A stretch of 64,000 nt of DNA from Chthonomonas calidirosea T49 (GCF_000427095.1 NC_021487.1:994266-1058265), one strand, 5' to 3'. Positions 1 to 9,279 are shown, counted from the stretch's first letter. Notes: generated from the sequence alone by a model not told the origin. Translations and numbers: made by a program.

Positions 1-1967
1 CGGCGACCGGAGTAGGCGGCATTCTGCGCGACATCTTTACGATGGGTGCTCGCCCTGTTGCTATTCTCAATTCGCTGCGATTCGGCCCGCTCGACGAGCC
101 GCGTAACCGCTATCTTTTTGAGCACGTGGTGGCGGGGATCAGCCACTACGGTAACTGCGTTGGCGTTCCCACGGTAGCCGGTGAGGTCTACTTCCATCCC
201 TGCTACAGCGGTAATCCGCTCGTTAACGCCATGGCTGTGGGCGTGGTGGAGCGCAGAAAGATCGCCCGGGCTGTCGCTGAAGGCGTGGGTAATCCCGTGA
301 TCTATGTTGGTAGCAGTACAGGGAAGGACGGTATTCATGGTGCCACCTTCGCAAGCGTGGAGCTGGGGCCGGATAGCGAAAGCAAACGCCCTAATGTGCA
401 AATGGGCGACCCCTTTATGGAAAAACTGCTGATAGAGGCCACGCTTGAAGCGCTTGCCTCTGGTTGCATTGTGGGAATTCAGGATATGGGGGCGGCAGGC
501 CTCACCTGCTCCACATGCGAAACGGCTTCGAAAGCAGGCACAGGGATAGAGATTGATGTTCGGAAAGTGCCCCTTCGCGAACCCAACATGACCCCTTATG
601 AGATTATGCTCTCCGAATCGCAGGAACGGATGCTCTGCATAGCTCGTAAAGGAACGGAGGAGAACGTCCTTGCTATTTTTCGAAAATGGGGGCTTCACGC
701 TGTTGTTATTGGCCACGTTACAAACGATGGCCTGGTACGGGTGCGCGATGGGGAGACCGTAGTGGCTGAAGTGCCCGCTAAAGCGCTTACCGATGCTTGT
801 CCTACTTACTACTTGGAGACCGAAGAGCCTGATATGGTGCGCGCTCTCCAGCAGTTTGACCCCCTCTCCTTGCCAGACCTGCGTGCTGAAGAGGAGGGAG
901 GTGATGGCCCTTCCTGCTCGGAGTGCCTGCTGCGCCTCTTGGATAGCCCCTCCCTTGCCAACAAAGAGTGGGTTACCCAGCAGTATGATAGCATGGTTCA
1001 AACCCAAACGGTCTATGCTCCTGGGGCCGATGCGGCCGTGTTGCGTATTCGTGGGAGCAAAAAGGGAATCGCGCTCACAATAGATGGCAACGGCCGCTAC
1101 TGTTATCTTGATCCCTTTATCGGGGCGCAAATCGCCGTGGCGGAGGCGGCAAGAAATGTCGTTTGTGTCGGTGCGCGCCCCGCTGGCATTACCGATAACC
1201 TGAACTTCGCCAATCCGGAAAAGCCAGACCGGTTCTGGCAATTTCGACGCGCGGTGGAGGGCATTGCTGCGGCCGCCGAGGCCTTCCAAATACCCGTGGT
1301 CTCCGGAAATGTCTCTTTCTATAACGAAACACCCGACGGCCCCATCTATCCCACACCGACCATTGGGATGCTGGGCATCCTCGACGATCTCAGTCGTCGT
1401 TGCCAGCCCGCGTTTCGACGCGAAGGGGATATCCTCCTGCTTCTAGAGGCCTACCAAGACCCCTCCGGCGGTCTCGGAGGCAGCGAATACCTAAGCCTGA
1501 TTCATGGAAAAGAGGCAGGCCGCCCACCGCACATAGATCTGTCGGGCGAAGAGCGGTTGCATGCCCTTCTGCTTCACCTCATCGGCGAGCGCCTGATCGC
1601 CTCTTGCCACGACATTTCCGAAGGAGGACTGGCCGTCTGCCTGGCCGAGTGTGCCATTTTAGGAAACTTGGGCGCCCGTGTGCTGCTTGCACCCGCTGAA
1701 TTTACCCTGCCACGCGCTGCCGTTCTTTTTGGGGAGGCCCAAGGACGCGTGGTGATCTCGGTAAAGGACGATAAAGCGCTTAAACGGGTTGAGCATCTCG
1801 CCGTTGAGTTCGACGTACGTCCCCGCTGGATTGGAACGGTCGGCGGCGATCGTCTTTACATCGCGCATGGAACCACCGATCTGATTGACCTGCCTATCGC
1901 GCAGTTAGCGCAAGCATGGCATCAAGCCATTCCCCGACGAATGCAAAGCGCCCATTCTGTGGCTTGA
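1..1967 (+). CDS. purL: Phosphoribosylformylglycinamidine synthase subunit PurL (5' end outside window)
   Basis: FGAM synthetase of de novo purine synthesis (FGAR plus glutamine-derived ammonia gives FGAM, ATP-dependent, cytosolic). The frame is open to the window edge: the codons before the ATG at 42 read [15 protein letters not shown], a PurL core motif, so the real start is upstream and about the first 90-100 residues are missing. Visible motifs are [45 protein letters not shown] and, near the C terminus, [11 protein letters not shown]. The length fits the short PurL of PurLQS complexes (about 740 aa), not the 1,300 aa fused form. It ends 20 nt before purF and heads the co-directional pur run. 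Confidence 0.96.
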   Translation, partial: ATGVGGILRDIFTMGARPVAILNSLRFGPLDEPRNRYLFEHVVAGISHYGNCVGVPTVAGEVYFHPCYSGNPLVNAMAVGVVERRKIARAVAEGVGNPVIYVGSSTGKDGIHGATFASVELGPDSESKRPNVQMGDPFMEKLLIEATLEALASGCIVGIQDMGAAGLTCSTCETASKAGTGIEIDVRKVPLREPNMTPYEIMLSESQERMLCIARKGTEENVLAIFRKWGLHAVVIGHVTNDGLVRVRDGETVVAEVPAKALTDACPTYYLETEEPDMVRALQQFDPLSLPDLRAEEEGGDGPSCSECLLRLLDSPSLANKEWVTQQYDSMVQTQTVYAPGADAAVLRIRGSKKGIALTIDGNGRYCYLDPFIGAQIAVAEAARNVVCVGARPAGITDNLNFANPEKPDRFWQFRRAVEGIAAAAEAFQIPVVSGNVSFYNETPDGPIYPTPTIGMLGILDDLSRRCQPAFRREGDILLLLEAYQDPSGGLGGSEYLSLIHGKEAGRPPHIDLSGEERLHALLLHLIGERLIASCHDISEGGLAVCLAECAILGNLGARVLLAPAEFTLPRAAVLFGEAQGRVVISVKDDKALKRVEHLAVEFDVRPRWIGTVGGDRLYIAHGTTDLIDLPIAQLAQAWHQAIPRRMQSAHSVA

Positions 1968-1987
1968 GAAACGCTAAGGAAACAGAG

Positions 1988-3499
1988 ATGGATAACTTTT
2001 TGAAAAATGAAAGGTGCCCCGACTCCGATAGCCCTAAAGAGGAGTGCGGGATCTTTGGCATCTATGCCCCCGGTGAAGAGGTTTCCCGCATCGCCTTTTT
2101 CGGCCTGTTTGCACTTCAACACCGAGGTCAAGAGAGCGCTGGCATCGCCGTCTCTGATGGCCACAGCATTCGCCTTCATAAAGAGATGGGGCTTGTGACG
2201 CAGGTCTTTAATGAAGAGAGCATCCGCGCTCTTAAAGGCATCAGCGCGATCGGCCATACACGCTACTCCACCACCGGGTCGAGCGTCCTGTGTAACGCTC
2301 AGCCGCTTGTTGGTTTCTCAAGCTGCGGCCCCATCGCCGTCGCCCATAATGGCAATCTCATTAACACCTCTGAACTTCGTAACGAACTCGAAGCACAGGG
2401 GTGCATCTTTGAGACCACAAATGATAGTGAAGTCATCGCACAGCTGCTTGCCCGGGCCTATCGTGGCAACATCGAGACCGCCATGCGCGACGTTATGGAG
2501 CGCATTAAAGGCGCCTACTCGCTCGTTGTGCTGACCCCAGATAAACTGCTTGGTGTGCGCGACCCTTGCGGCATCCGGCCTCTCTGCCTAGGCCGACTCG
2601 GCAATGGGCACTACGTCATCGCTTCAGAAAGCTGCGCCCTTACCACCGTAGGTGCCAACTATCTTCGCGAAGTGGAACCCGGCGAGATCATCTCTATCGG
2701 CAAAAATGGGCTGCAAGAGATTCAGGCCATTCCCATGCACCGACGTGCTACCTGTCTTCTCGAATTCATCTACTTCGCCCGGCCCGATAGCATGCTCTAC
2801 AACCGAACCCTGCACACCGTGCGCAGAAGAATGGGGCAAGAGCTAGCTCGCGAACATCCCTGCCCCGGCGCCCATGTCGTGATCCCAATCCCTGATACCG
2901 GCACCCCGGCAGCGCTCGGCTACGCCGAGGTGTCGCGCATCCCCTACGGCGAAGGTGTTATTAAGAGCCGCTACATTCAGCGGACCTTTATTCAGCCAAG
3001 TCAGCGCATGCGGGATATGGGTGCTCGAATGAAATATACGCCTCTTAAGGAGACGTTGGCAGGCCGTAAGGTCGTTATGGTGGACGATACCATTGTGCGC
3101 GGTACCACCACCGATAAGCTCGTGCGAATGCTCTTCGAGGCCGGAGCCGCCGAGGTCCATGTTCGTATCACGGCCCCACCGGTAAAATATCCCTGCTTTT
3201 ATGGCATTGATATGGCGGATCAAGACGAACTCGTGGCAGCCCGTCATTCCGTGGAAGAGATACGCCAGCTTATCGGAGCAACCTCTTTGGGCTACCTTTC
3301 TCTCCAAGGTGTTTTACGCGCCATTGATATGGGACGTGACAACTTCTGTCGTGCCTGCTTCGATGGCAAATACCCTGTGCCAATTCCACAACGGGTAAAG
3401 CTGACGAAGATGATGCTCGAAGAGCCTACCAAACGCCTCGCTCATGTGGGCACCGGCTCCGAAGAGAGCCTGTTAGCCCCAAGCGATAGCGAAGAGTAA
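1988..3499 (+). CDS. purF: Amidophosphoribosyltransferase PurF
   Basis: First committed step of purine synthesis: PRPP plus glutamine gives phosphoribosylamine. The ATG at 1988 is chosen because AAGGA (1976-1980) sits 7 nt upstream; the frame opens earlier, but that stretch overlaps purL. This start puts the N-terminal-nucleophile Cys at residue 20 (ECGIFGIY), implying a 19-residue propeptide cleaved off, as in Bacillus-type PurF. The glutaminase half carries HRGQESAGI, and the transferase half carries the PRPP loop VVMVDDTIVRGTTT near residues 360-373. Cysteines in CLLEF, PCFYG and CRACFDG match the [4Fe-4S] ligands of the Bacillus type. 503 aa, normal length. Likely translated from the purL transcript. 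Confidence 0.97.
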   Translation: MDNFLKNERCPDSDSPKEECGIFGIYAPGEEVSRIAFFGLFALQHRGQESAGIAVSDGHSIRLHKEMGLVTQVFNEESIRALKGISAIGHTRYSTTGSSVLCNAQPLVGFSSCGPIAVAHNGNLINTSELRNELEAQGCIFETTNDSEVIAQLLARAYRGNIETAMRDVMERIKGAYSLVVLTPDKLLGVRDPCGIRPLCLGRLGNGHYVIASESCALTTVGANYLREVEPGEIISIGKNGLQEIQAIPMHRRATCLLEFIYFARPDSMLYNRTLHTVRRRMGQELAREHPCPGAHVVIPIPDTGTPAALGYAEVSRIPYGEGVIKSRYIQRTFIQPSQRMRDMGARMKYTPLKETLAGRKVVMVDDTIVRGTTTDKLVRMLFEAGAAEVHVRITAPPVKYPCFYGIDMADQDELVAARHSVEEIRQLIGATSLGYLSLQGVLRAIDMGRDNFCRACFDGKYPVPIPQRVKLTKMMLEEPTKRLAHVGTGSEESLLAPSDSEE

Positions 3500-3544
3500 G
3501 CTCTATGCCCTTGCCGCTGCACGGGTCATAAGGAGGACTTTCCT

Positions 3545-4285
3545 ATGGAAATCAACAAACGTGTTTCGTTGCCTTTTGTTCTCGTTGCTACTGGAGCTAC
3601 GGCTGCCGCTGTCGCGGCCCGCCTCTATACTGCGAGGAAATCTGGGCAAAATGGGGCAGAACTGCTTACCGAGGCACTTCTTGAAACCGAGGCACTTCGC
3701 GATGCGGCACGCAGTTTACCCGACTCCGCCACCGCGCTTGGGCACTGCGTGAACTACCTACTGCGATTTACGGCCGCATCCATCGAAGGCGTACCCCTTG
3801 GGCTCCATCTGTCTCACCCACAGCCTAGCGTTACAAAACATCATCCCAAAACGCAAGCCGTGGCCACGGTGGTCACAGCAGCGGACTCTCCCTCCCTCCG
3901 TTTCGACTATGCCGTGGCGCTTCCCGACGGGACGGAAGTCCGCGGCACACGCACCTTGGGAGCGCCCCATCTTTCGAGCCTTATGCCGGCTCGTTCCCTA
4001 ACCGACACCCTTCAGGTCAATCTGACGGAAAACTATACCGTGCAAATGGAAACGGAAATAGATGTTTTTGAAAACCTGCTCGGCTGGCAGACTCGTTGCA
4101 AAGGCACTGTTGTGTTAAGAGATAATCTTGGTAACGTCGGACGTATTCAGGTTACCCCCGATGGCTCTCTCATAGGTACCATCACGCGTGGGGGACGGAT
4201 CGTGGGACGAGTGGAGGGGAAAATGCCTGCCGACTTCCGCTTTCGTCCCTATGAACTCACTACAGATGAGGGATCGAACCGATGA
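3545..4285 (+). CDS. Hypothetical membrane-anchored protein inside the purine run
   Basis: I do not recognise a family. The 246 aa product has one N-terminal hydrophobic stretch (residues about 9-26, Ala/Val/Leu-rich, then RLYTARKSG), so it is probably anchored or exported. The rest is soluble and beta-prone, with a Gly/Thr-rich C-terminal part around ITRGGRIVGRVEGK. The start is clear: AAGGAGGAC lies just before ATG 3545. Its stop overlaps the purM start (ATGA, 4282-4285), so the two are probably translationally coupled. Its position between purF and purM is unusual because no purine enzyme has this sequence type. A role in purine metabolism is not supported by anything except position. Confidence 0.8.
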   Translation: MEINKRVSLPFVLVATGATAAAVAARLYTARKSGQNGAELLTEALLETEALRDAARSLPDSATALGHCVNYLLRFTAASIEGVPLGLHLSHPQPSVTKHHPKTQAVATVVTAADSPSLRFDYAVALPDGTEVRGTRTLGAPHLSSLMPARSLTDTLQVNLTENYTVQMETEIDVFENLLGWQTRCKGTVVLRDNLGNVGRIQVTPDGSLIGTITRGGRIVGRVEGKMPADFRFRPYELTTDEGSNR

Positions 4286-5325
4286 GCGACCTGCGCCTCA
4301 CCTACCGTGATGCGGGAGTGGATATAGATGCGGCCAATGAAGCCGTTCATCGAATGCGTGAACATGTGCGCAGCACCTTCACACCGCAGGTGTTAACCGA
4401 CATTGGCAGCTTTGGCGGCATGTTCGCTCTAAACGGCCTTGATGGATATTCAGACCCCGTTCTGGTCTCCAGTATTGACGGAGTCGGCACAAAAGTGAAA
4501 ATAGCCGCTCAGCTAGGCGCGCATAGCAGCATAGGTCAAGACCTTGTCAATCACTGCGTCAACGACATCTTAGTGCAAGGCGCGCGGGCCCTTTTCTTCC
4601 TTGACTACTTTGGAACAGGTCGCCTTGTTCCCAGCGTCGCAGAGGAGATCATTCGCGGGCTATCGGAGGCCTGCAAGAACGTGGGTTGCGCTTTGATCGG
4701 AGGAGAGACGGCAGAGATGCCAGGCCTCTATCCGGAAGGAGAGTACGACTTAGTGGGTTGCATCGTCGGCATTGTCGATCGGCATCGTATCATTGATGGC
4801 ACAAAGGTAGCCCCCGGAGACACCGTGATTGGGCTGGCTTCTAATGGATTGCATACCAACGGCTTTTCTTTGGTACGCAAAGCCCTGCTAGAGGGGCCTG
4901 AGCCTTTCTCTCTCTACGAATATATTCCGTGCTTGGGACGCACGCTCGGTGAGGAGTTGCTAGCCGTCCATCGCTGCTACGCGCCCACTATTCTGCCTCT
5001 GCTCACCACCTTCGATATCCACGCTATGGCTCATATTACCGGCGGCGGTTTTTATGAAAACATCCCACGTGTCGTTCCACCTGACTGCTCCATCATCATT
5101 GATCGGCGTAGCTGGAAAGTGCCTCCCATTTTCACGCTTATCCAAGAAAAAGGAGGCGTTCCTGAACCCGAAATGTACCGTACGTTTAACATGGGTATCG
5201 GGATGGTGCTCATCGCACCCCCAGAGCAAGCTCCTCTTATCGTAAACCACCTTAATGAGGCTGGCGAAGTGGCCTCTATCATTGGCGATATCCGCCAAGG
5301 CGTTCATGAGGTCGTCATTATCTGA
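4282..5325 (+). CDS. purM: Phosphoribosylaminoimidazole synthetase (AIR synthetase) PurM
   Basis: Converts FGAM to AIR with ATP, the step after PurL. Same fold superfamily as PurL. Motifs in order: IGSFGGMFALNG, SSIDGVGTKVKIA, HCVNDILVQGA, the catalytic-core stretch GGETAEMPGLYPEGEYDLVG, ASNGLHTNGFSLVRK and AHITGGGFYENIPRV. 347 aa, the usual length. ATG 4282 overlaps the preceding stop (ATGA), and the purM stop overlaps the next start (TGATG at 5323-5327), so coupling runs through three genes. Confidence 0.97.
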   Translation: MSDLRLTYRDAGVDIDAANEAVHRMREHVRSTFTPQVLTDIGSFGGMFALNGLDGYSDPVLVSSIDGVGTKVKIAAQLGAHSSIGQDLVNHCVNDILVQGARALFFLDYFGTGRLVPSVAEEIIRGLSEACKNVGCALIGGETAEMPGLYPEGEYDLVGCIVGIVDRHRIIDGTKVAPGDTVIGLASNGLHTNGFSLVRKALLEGPEPFSLYEYIPCLGRTLGEELLAVHRCYAPTILPLLTTFDIHAMAHITGGGFYENIPRVVPPDCSIIIDRRSWKVPPIFTLIQEKGGVPEPEMYRTFNMGIGMVLIAPPEQAPLIVNHLNEAGEVASIIGDIRQGVHEVVII

Positions 5326-6011
5326 TGCTGGAACCTAAACCTTCCTGTCTGCTATGGGACATTGACGGCACACTGATTGATACCACTAAACTGATCGCGG
5401 CCGCGCTCGATCATATCTACCGTCGTTTCTACCACCAAACCCTCTCAGAAAGCGAGCTTCGTGCCCTCATCGGCACACCACTGAAACACCAGATAAGAGT
5501 TTTCGGCGAGCCGGAAGCTTTTGGCACGGACGAGAACACCGTTATCCAGGCCTTCATTGAGTACTATGAGGCTCACCGTGATCAGGAGCGCATTCTATTG
5601 CCTGTGATCTCCGTCCTCAAAGAGGGCAAGCGCCGTGGTTTTCCCACGGGATTGGTAACCTCTAAAAATCGTGCTGAAATCGCCAACACCTTGCCTCGCC
5701 TTCATATTGCCGACGATGTGGACGTGGTCATCACCGCAGACGATACCCCCAACCCAAAGCCGGCCCCTGATGGTCTGCTTGCGGCTTTAGATTGTCTTCG
5801 CATTCCTCCGTCGCAACGCCCTCTTGCCGTCTATATCGGCGATACCGTGCACGATGTGCAGGCCGCCCGGGCCGCTGGGATTCGCTCCATTGCGGTTACT
5901 TGGGGAGCTGCTCCGCGCTCCCTGCTCGAAACCCAAAAGCCAACCGCTTTGTGCGATACGCCGGATGCGCTCGCACATCTGCTTTTTGGAACATCTTCGC
6001 CAAAAACCTAG
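5325..6011 (+). CDS. HAD-superfamily phosphatase (phosphoglycolate phosphatase-like)
   Basis: A 228 aa haloacid-dehalogenase-type hydrolase. Motif I is LLWDIDGTLID (nucleophile Asp and acid/base Asp), motif II Thr is in GLVTSKN, motif III Lys is in NPKPAPDG and motif IV is YIGDTVHDVQAA. An alpha-helical cap follows motif I, as in the Gph/PGMB subfamily. The substrate cannot be read from sequence; a small phosphometabolite, such as 2-phosphoglycolate or a nucleotide-pathway phosphate, is plausible. The start overlaps the purM stop (TGATG), so it is very likely expressed with the purine genes. Confidence 0.88.
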   Translation: MLEPKPSCLLWDIDGTLIDTTKLIAAALDHIYRRFYHQTLSESELRALIGTPLKHQIRVFGEPEAFGTDENTVIQAFIEYYEAHRDQERILLPVISVLKEGKRRGFPTGLVTSKNRAEIANTLPRLHIADDVDVVITADDTPNPKPAPDGLLAALDCLRIPPSQRPLAVYIGDTVHDVQAARAAGIRSIAVTWGAAPRSLLETQKPTALCDTPDALAHLLFGTSSPKT

Positions 6012-6044
6012 GATCAACGATTTAGGAAAGGTACCACCCACTCG

Positions 6045-7043
6045 ATGGCAGCACCGCAACGTCTTCAAGGCTCTTGGATGGACTTCCAGCATCAGAATCC
6101 TCACGATGGGGACTACTGGAACGAAACGACCCGTCGTTTCACCGATTCGCAGTGGCGAGGAAAAATTGCAGAAATGGCACAACTCCATTTGGAGTACGTG
6201 GTACTGATGTCCTCCGCCTTAGACAACTGCGCCTTCTATCCATCTCGTCTGATGCCACGACACGATCTGGCCTGCGCTGACCCCATTGCAGCGGTCTTAG
6301 AGGCGGCAGAGGAACACGGGCTCAAAGTTTTTGTTAGCGCCGGCTTCTATGGACATACGACGGAGGAGACCAGCGATGCCCCCGACTATCTCGCCTGGCA
6401 CCAAGCTTTGGCACAAGAGCTTATAGAGCGTTACGGCGCCTTTAAAGCGTTCTATGGATGGTATGTACCCAACGAGGCCGAGATACGCGGCCATTTCAGC
6501 GAGAACATGATGGGCTTCCTACCGGTCTTTGCACACTATCTTCGCTCCCTCTCCTCACACCATCGCATTCTTATCGCTCCCTACGGCACTCGGCAGGTGC
6601 AGGAGGATGAGACGTTTCTCAAGCAACTTTTAACCCTCGGCCAGGCCGGAGTGGATTTTATCGCTTATCAAGATGAGGTAGGCGTGCGAAAAACCAAAGT
6701 GGAAGAGCTAGACGCCATCTACGCACGCCTGCGTCGTCTGCACCAGCAGGCCGCCCATAGAGGCCCTACCCCAGAGCTCTGGGCCGATGTGGAACTGTTC
6801 GAGTTTGAAGGGGCCACCTATGCAAGCGCCCTCATTCCCGCCGACTTCCACCGAATCCTACGACAACTCACAGCCATCGCTCCTCACGTTGAAACCATCC
6901 TCTGCTACCAGACACATGGGCTTCTCAACCCACCCAATAGCCCTCAGCATTGTGGTCACCCCAACTCCGTCCACCTCTGGCAGGCCTATCAGGCCTATTT
7001 AGCGCAAACCTTTCCCTCGCTCGTCGCCCTAAACGATCTATGA
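6045..7043 (+). CDS. DUF4434-type, TIM-barrel glycosidase-like protein
   Basis: The 332 aa product resembles the DUF4434 family (putative glycosidase-like barrels). The N terminus has the typical FQHQNPHDGDYWNE pattern, followed by LEYVVLMSSA, a GLKVFVSAGFYG strand, AFYGWYVPNEAEI (candidate catalytic acid region), ILIAPYGTRQ and VDFIAYQDEVGVRK. It has no signal peptide, so it is probably cytosolic. The start at 6045 has AGGAAAGG about 14 nt upstream, rather far; ATG 6078, just before the conserved FQHQ, is an alternative. Its stop overlaps the next start (ATGA, 7040-7043). The substrate is unknown. Confidence 0.75.
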   Translation: MAAPQRLQGSWMDFQHQNPHDGDYWNETTRRFTDSQWRGKIAEMAQLHLEYVVLMSSALDNCAFYPSRLMPRHDLACADPIAAVLEAAEEHGLKVFVSAGFYGHTTEETSDAPDYLAWHQALAQELIERYGAFKAFYGWYVPNEAEIRGHFSENMMGFLPVFAHYLRSLSSHHRILIAPYGTRQVQEDETFLKQLLTLGQAGVDFIAYQDEVGVRKTKVEELDAIYARLRRLHQQAAHRGPTPELWADVELFEFEGATYASALIPADFHRILRQLTAIAPHVETILCYQTHGLLNPPNSPQHCGHPNSVHLWQAYQAYLAQTFPSLVALNDL

Positions 7044-7782
7044 TGGCATCCAATCTCGAATCGCAGGGATCTCCTAAAGAAGTCTCCCTTTTGGTCTGCG
7101 CTGCAACCCCCCAAGAGCTCGCGGCTTTCTGGTCTGACGATGAGGTCGCCCCGATCTCTCAACCAACGGCCTGGGGCTACCAGGGAACCGTTGCGTGGGT
7201 CTGCACGGGTGTAGGCATTCCCTCCATCTTCGCCGCCCTCTATTCCCTACTCGATTCGCTGCAACCGTCTCTCCTGTTGCACATCGGGATCGCGGGAGCC
7301 TATCCCCATGCTGGTCTTCAGATCGGCGATATCGTGCTTGCTGAATCGGAAACCTATGGTGACATCGGCTTCGAGTTGCCCCACCCCCCTTTTTTCGCCC
7401 AATTCGCGAAGCGCCTTTCAGCCATTCCCTCTACTCAACCCCTCTGTCCCTCGCCCTGCCCGACGAGTGGGTCGCCGCTTCATGGGATATGAACTTCCAT
7501 GTAAAGCGAGGGCGAGGGTGCACTGTCAATCAGTGTACCGGCACGCTAGAAACAGCCCAGCTGCGCCGCTCTCTTTTTCAGGCGGACTTTGAAAGTATGG
7601 AGGGGGCGGCAGTGGCGCAGATCGGCCACCAAAAGGATATCCCTGTGTGCGAGATACGCGCTATCAGCAATATCGCAAGCACACGAGATATGCGCCCGGA
7701 AAACATTCGCCTTGCATTGGCACATCTACGCCACTATCTTCAGGCTTGCCGAATGCAAAAACAAGTTGACCGTCTCTCTTAA
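7040..7782 (+). pseudogene. mqnB: Futalosine hydrolase MqnB in two frames (slippery run, split gene or frameshift)
   Basis: MqnB cleaves futalosine in the futalosine route to menaquinone. The N-terminal part (7040-7492) shows VSLLVCAATPQEL, HIGIAGAYP and IGDIVLAESETYGDIGF. The C-terminal part (7489-7782, -1 frame) shows TVNQCTGT, the active-site FESMEGAAVAQIG and EIRAISNIASTRD. Together they make one normal-length enzyme. The frames can be joined only after a TGA near 7360; within that stretch lies C6T6 at 7384-7395, containing the heptamer C_CCT_TTT (7387-7393) in the correct 0-frame phase. A -1 slip gives HPPFFRPIREAPF and reaches the C-terminal frame without a stop. Alternatives are a lost base, a sequencing error, or two polypeptides coupled by ATGA at 7489. 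ATGATG at 7040 overlaps the previous stop. Confidence 0.75.
7384..7395 (+). other. C6T6 homopolymer with -1 slippery heptamer in mqnB
   Basis: Six C then six T. In the upstream mqnB frame the codons are CAC CCC CCT TTT TTC, so C_CCT_TTT at 7387-7393 has the X_XXY_YYZ layout of classical -1 frameshift sites. I saw no strong downstream stem or upstream Shine-Dalgarno-like stimulator. A homopolymer of this kind is equally a hot spot for indels and base-calling errors. Confidence 0.5.
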
Positions 7783-8192
7783 GAGGCCATCGGCTGCTGC
7801 TGATGCCACTGTAGAAGCTCTTTTAGGTCATAGCCTACAATGGCTTGCGAACCAAAATAGCGAGCTAGGTTAAGCGCCGCTAACGACTCGCTTCCGGGCT
7901 GCAACCAGAGATAGGGAATCTTCAGATGCCCTGCTATACGTATGATCTCCAGCGCCTTTTCGGGCGATGTTGCCACCACCACGCAGTCAAGCGGATCAGC
8001 AATGTTATCTAACGAGGGGTATGCGGGGTCGCCATCCAACTCGTTCTGTTGTGGGTGCACCAAATAGACACGATATCCTGCCGTTTTCAGCTGACGATAG
8101 AGTTGAAAAAGCGCATCGTCCTTTGTGCCATCTCCGCAAAGGGCAAAGCGCTTTTTATGCAGCACCTGTTCTGCAAGGGCGCGTAACGACAC
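7779..8192 (-). CDS. CoA-binding (YccU-type, Rossmann) domain protein
   Basis: A 137 aa single-domain protein of the CoA_binding_2 type. It has the N-terminal nucleotide loop RFALCGDGTKDD, then GYRVYLVHPQQNELDG, the VVATSPEKALEII strand-helix, and IPYLWLQPGSES where the family usually has a W-Q-x-G motif. Members bind CoA-like ligands; no enzymatic role is established. The start is GTG at 8192 with AGGAGG 5 nt upstream. It converges with mqnB and overlaps its end by 4 nt, with no terminator between them. Confidence 0.8.
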   Translation of the reverse strand: MSLRALAEQVLHKKRFALCGDGTKDDALFQLYRQLKTAGYRVYLVHPQQNELDGDPAYPSLDNIADPLDCVVVATSPEKALEIIRIAGHLKIPYLWLQPGSESLAALNLARYFGSQAIVGYDLKELLQWHQQQPMAS

Positions 8193-8389
8193 TCGTTCCT
8201 CCTTTTAACCCGAAAGTTGTCAGCTCGTCCTTTAATAGCTTACCCGTAAAGGCCGGTAGTACGGTATTGCATCGGTTTTCTTCGAGTTATCGCCTCTTCG
8301 TTGGTCTGACCGCTGTTTTCCGTGCTTTTTGAACGCAGAAAAGTTCTCTATGGCGTATTCTATAAAGAGAGGGAAGAGGGAAGCCAGCC

Positions 8390-9235
8390 ATGTCCTTTTT
8401 TGAAAACGAATCGCAGCCGCAGCAGGAGACGATCCAGCAGCAGATTGCGGCCCAGGTCAATACCTTAGCGCGTCGTCGTGAGGTAGAAAGGCAGATCGAG
8501 AGCCTTTTAGACACGGCCAAAAAGTTGCGTCTTTACCGGCGCCGCATGTGGACGGTGCGCGTCTGTTGGTTAGCTTTTATTATTTTTCTGTGCTACCTTA
8601 CCCATTTCAAGATCATACAGTTTTGGTGGCTTTTCGCAATGGGGGGCGGCAGCGCGGCCATGGCAGAGCGTACCCTAAGCCGCTTACGTGAGGAGGTTCA
8701 TGCGGTAATTAAGGCAGGTGATCCGTGCGCCGTAGGGGCTCTTGCTTTAATGACACGCGAGCGGGATATCTTTATACGCCAGGCAGCCGATAGGGCTTTA
8801 CGTCGTCTCCTGCCCCAGGTAAAAGCCAGCGATGCCAAATATATTAACAACGAGCAGATGAATGCACTGCTGCTGCTCCTGGCCAGCAGTGATTCGGAGA
8901 TGCAGGTAGCGATTCTGAAGGCCTTAGAACAGATCGGCGATGAACGTGCCTTGGTGGTGGTAGAACAGCTCGCCACAAGTGATCTACCCGAAGTGAAGGC
9001 GGAAGTGCGCGATGCGGCACGTGCCTGTCTCCCCTATCTTCATGCCAAAGCGCGCCTAGCCGCCGAACGCGCCACCCTGCTGAGAGGCACTGTCGCCCCC
9101 GTATCCCCCGCCCAGCCCGACGAACTGCTCCGTCCCACTATGCCGACCACGTTCAACACGCCATCAGAACAGCTTCTACGCGCCACCGAACGCGAAGCAG
9201 AGCCTTCGGAACCACACGAAGAGAGGGAGGCTTAA
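8390..9235 (+). CDS. Membrane protein with HEAT-like repeats
   Basis: Unknown function, 281 aa. Residues 1-45 are Gln-rich and helical (likely coiled coil). Two hydrophobic stretches follow (about 57-88, including CWLAFIIFLCYLTHF and FWWLFAMGGGSAAM). Then come short helical HEAT/PBS-like repeats (IRQAADRALRRLLP, VAILKALEQIGDERAL, VKAEVRDAARACLPYL) and a Pro/Thr/Glu-rich tail. HEAT repeats usually mediate protein contacts. AGAGGGAAG precedes ATG 8390. The stop codon lies inside the palindrome at 9221-9246. Confidence 0.72.
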   Translation: MSFFENESQPQQETIQQQIAAQVNTLARRREVERQIESLLDTAKKLRLYRRRMWTVRVCWLAFIIFLCYLTHFKIIQFWWLFAMGGGSAAMAERTLSRLREEVHAVIKAGDPCAVGALALMTRERDIFIRQAADRALRRLLPQVKASDAKYINNEQMNALLLLLASSDSEMQVAILKALEQIGDERALVVVEQLATSDLPEVKAEVRDAARACLPYLHAKARLAAERATLLRGTVAPVSPAQPDELLRPTMPTTFNTPSEQLLRATEREAEPSEPHEEREA

Positions 9236-9246
9236 GCCTCCCTCTC
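9221..9246. terminator. Perfect 26-nt palindrome between convergent genes
   Basis: The left half GAGAGGGAGGCTT is followed directly by its exact reverse complement, with no spacer. It contains the stop of the upstream gene and lies 34 nt before the end of the convergent SorC-type gene. As RNA it would fold on either strand (with a few loop bases unpaired), but there is no clean T-tract. A bidirectional terminator is likely; a DNA-binding palindrome is the alternative. Confidence 0.5.
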
Positions 9247-9279
9247 TATGGCCCGCAGCGTGTAGATCAAGCTCGAAGC

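Noticed and set aside
7489-7782. Treating the mqnB C-terminal part as an independent gene
   Set aside because: It holds only the second half of the MqnB fold, and its ATG has no ribosome site beyond the ATGA overlap; a single enzyme is more likely, though a two-chain form is not excluded.
8193-8389. Searched for divergent promoters between the CoA-binding and HEAT-like genes
   Set aside because: TTGAAC and TATTCT occur, but at 21-nt spacing; no convincing pair on either strand.
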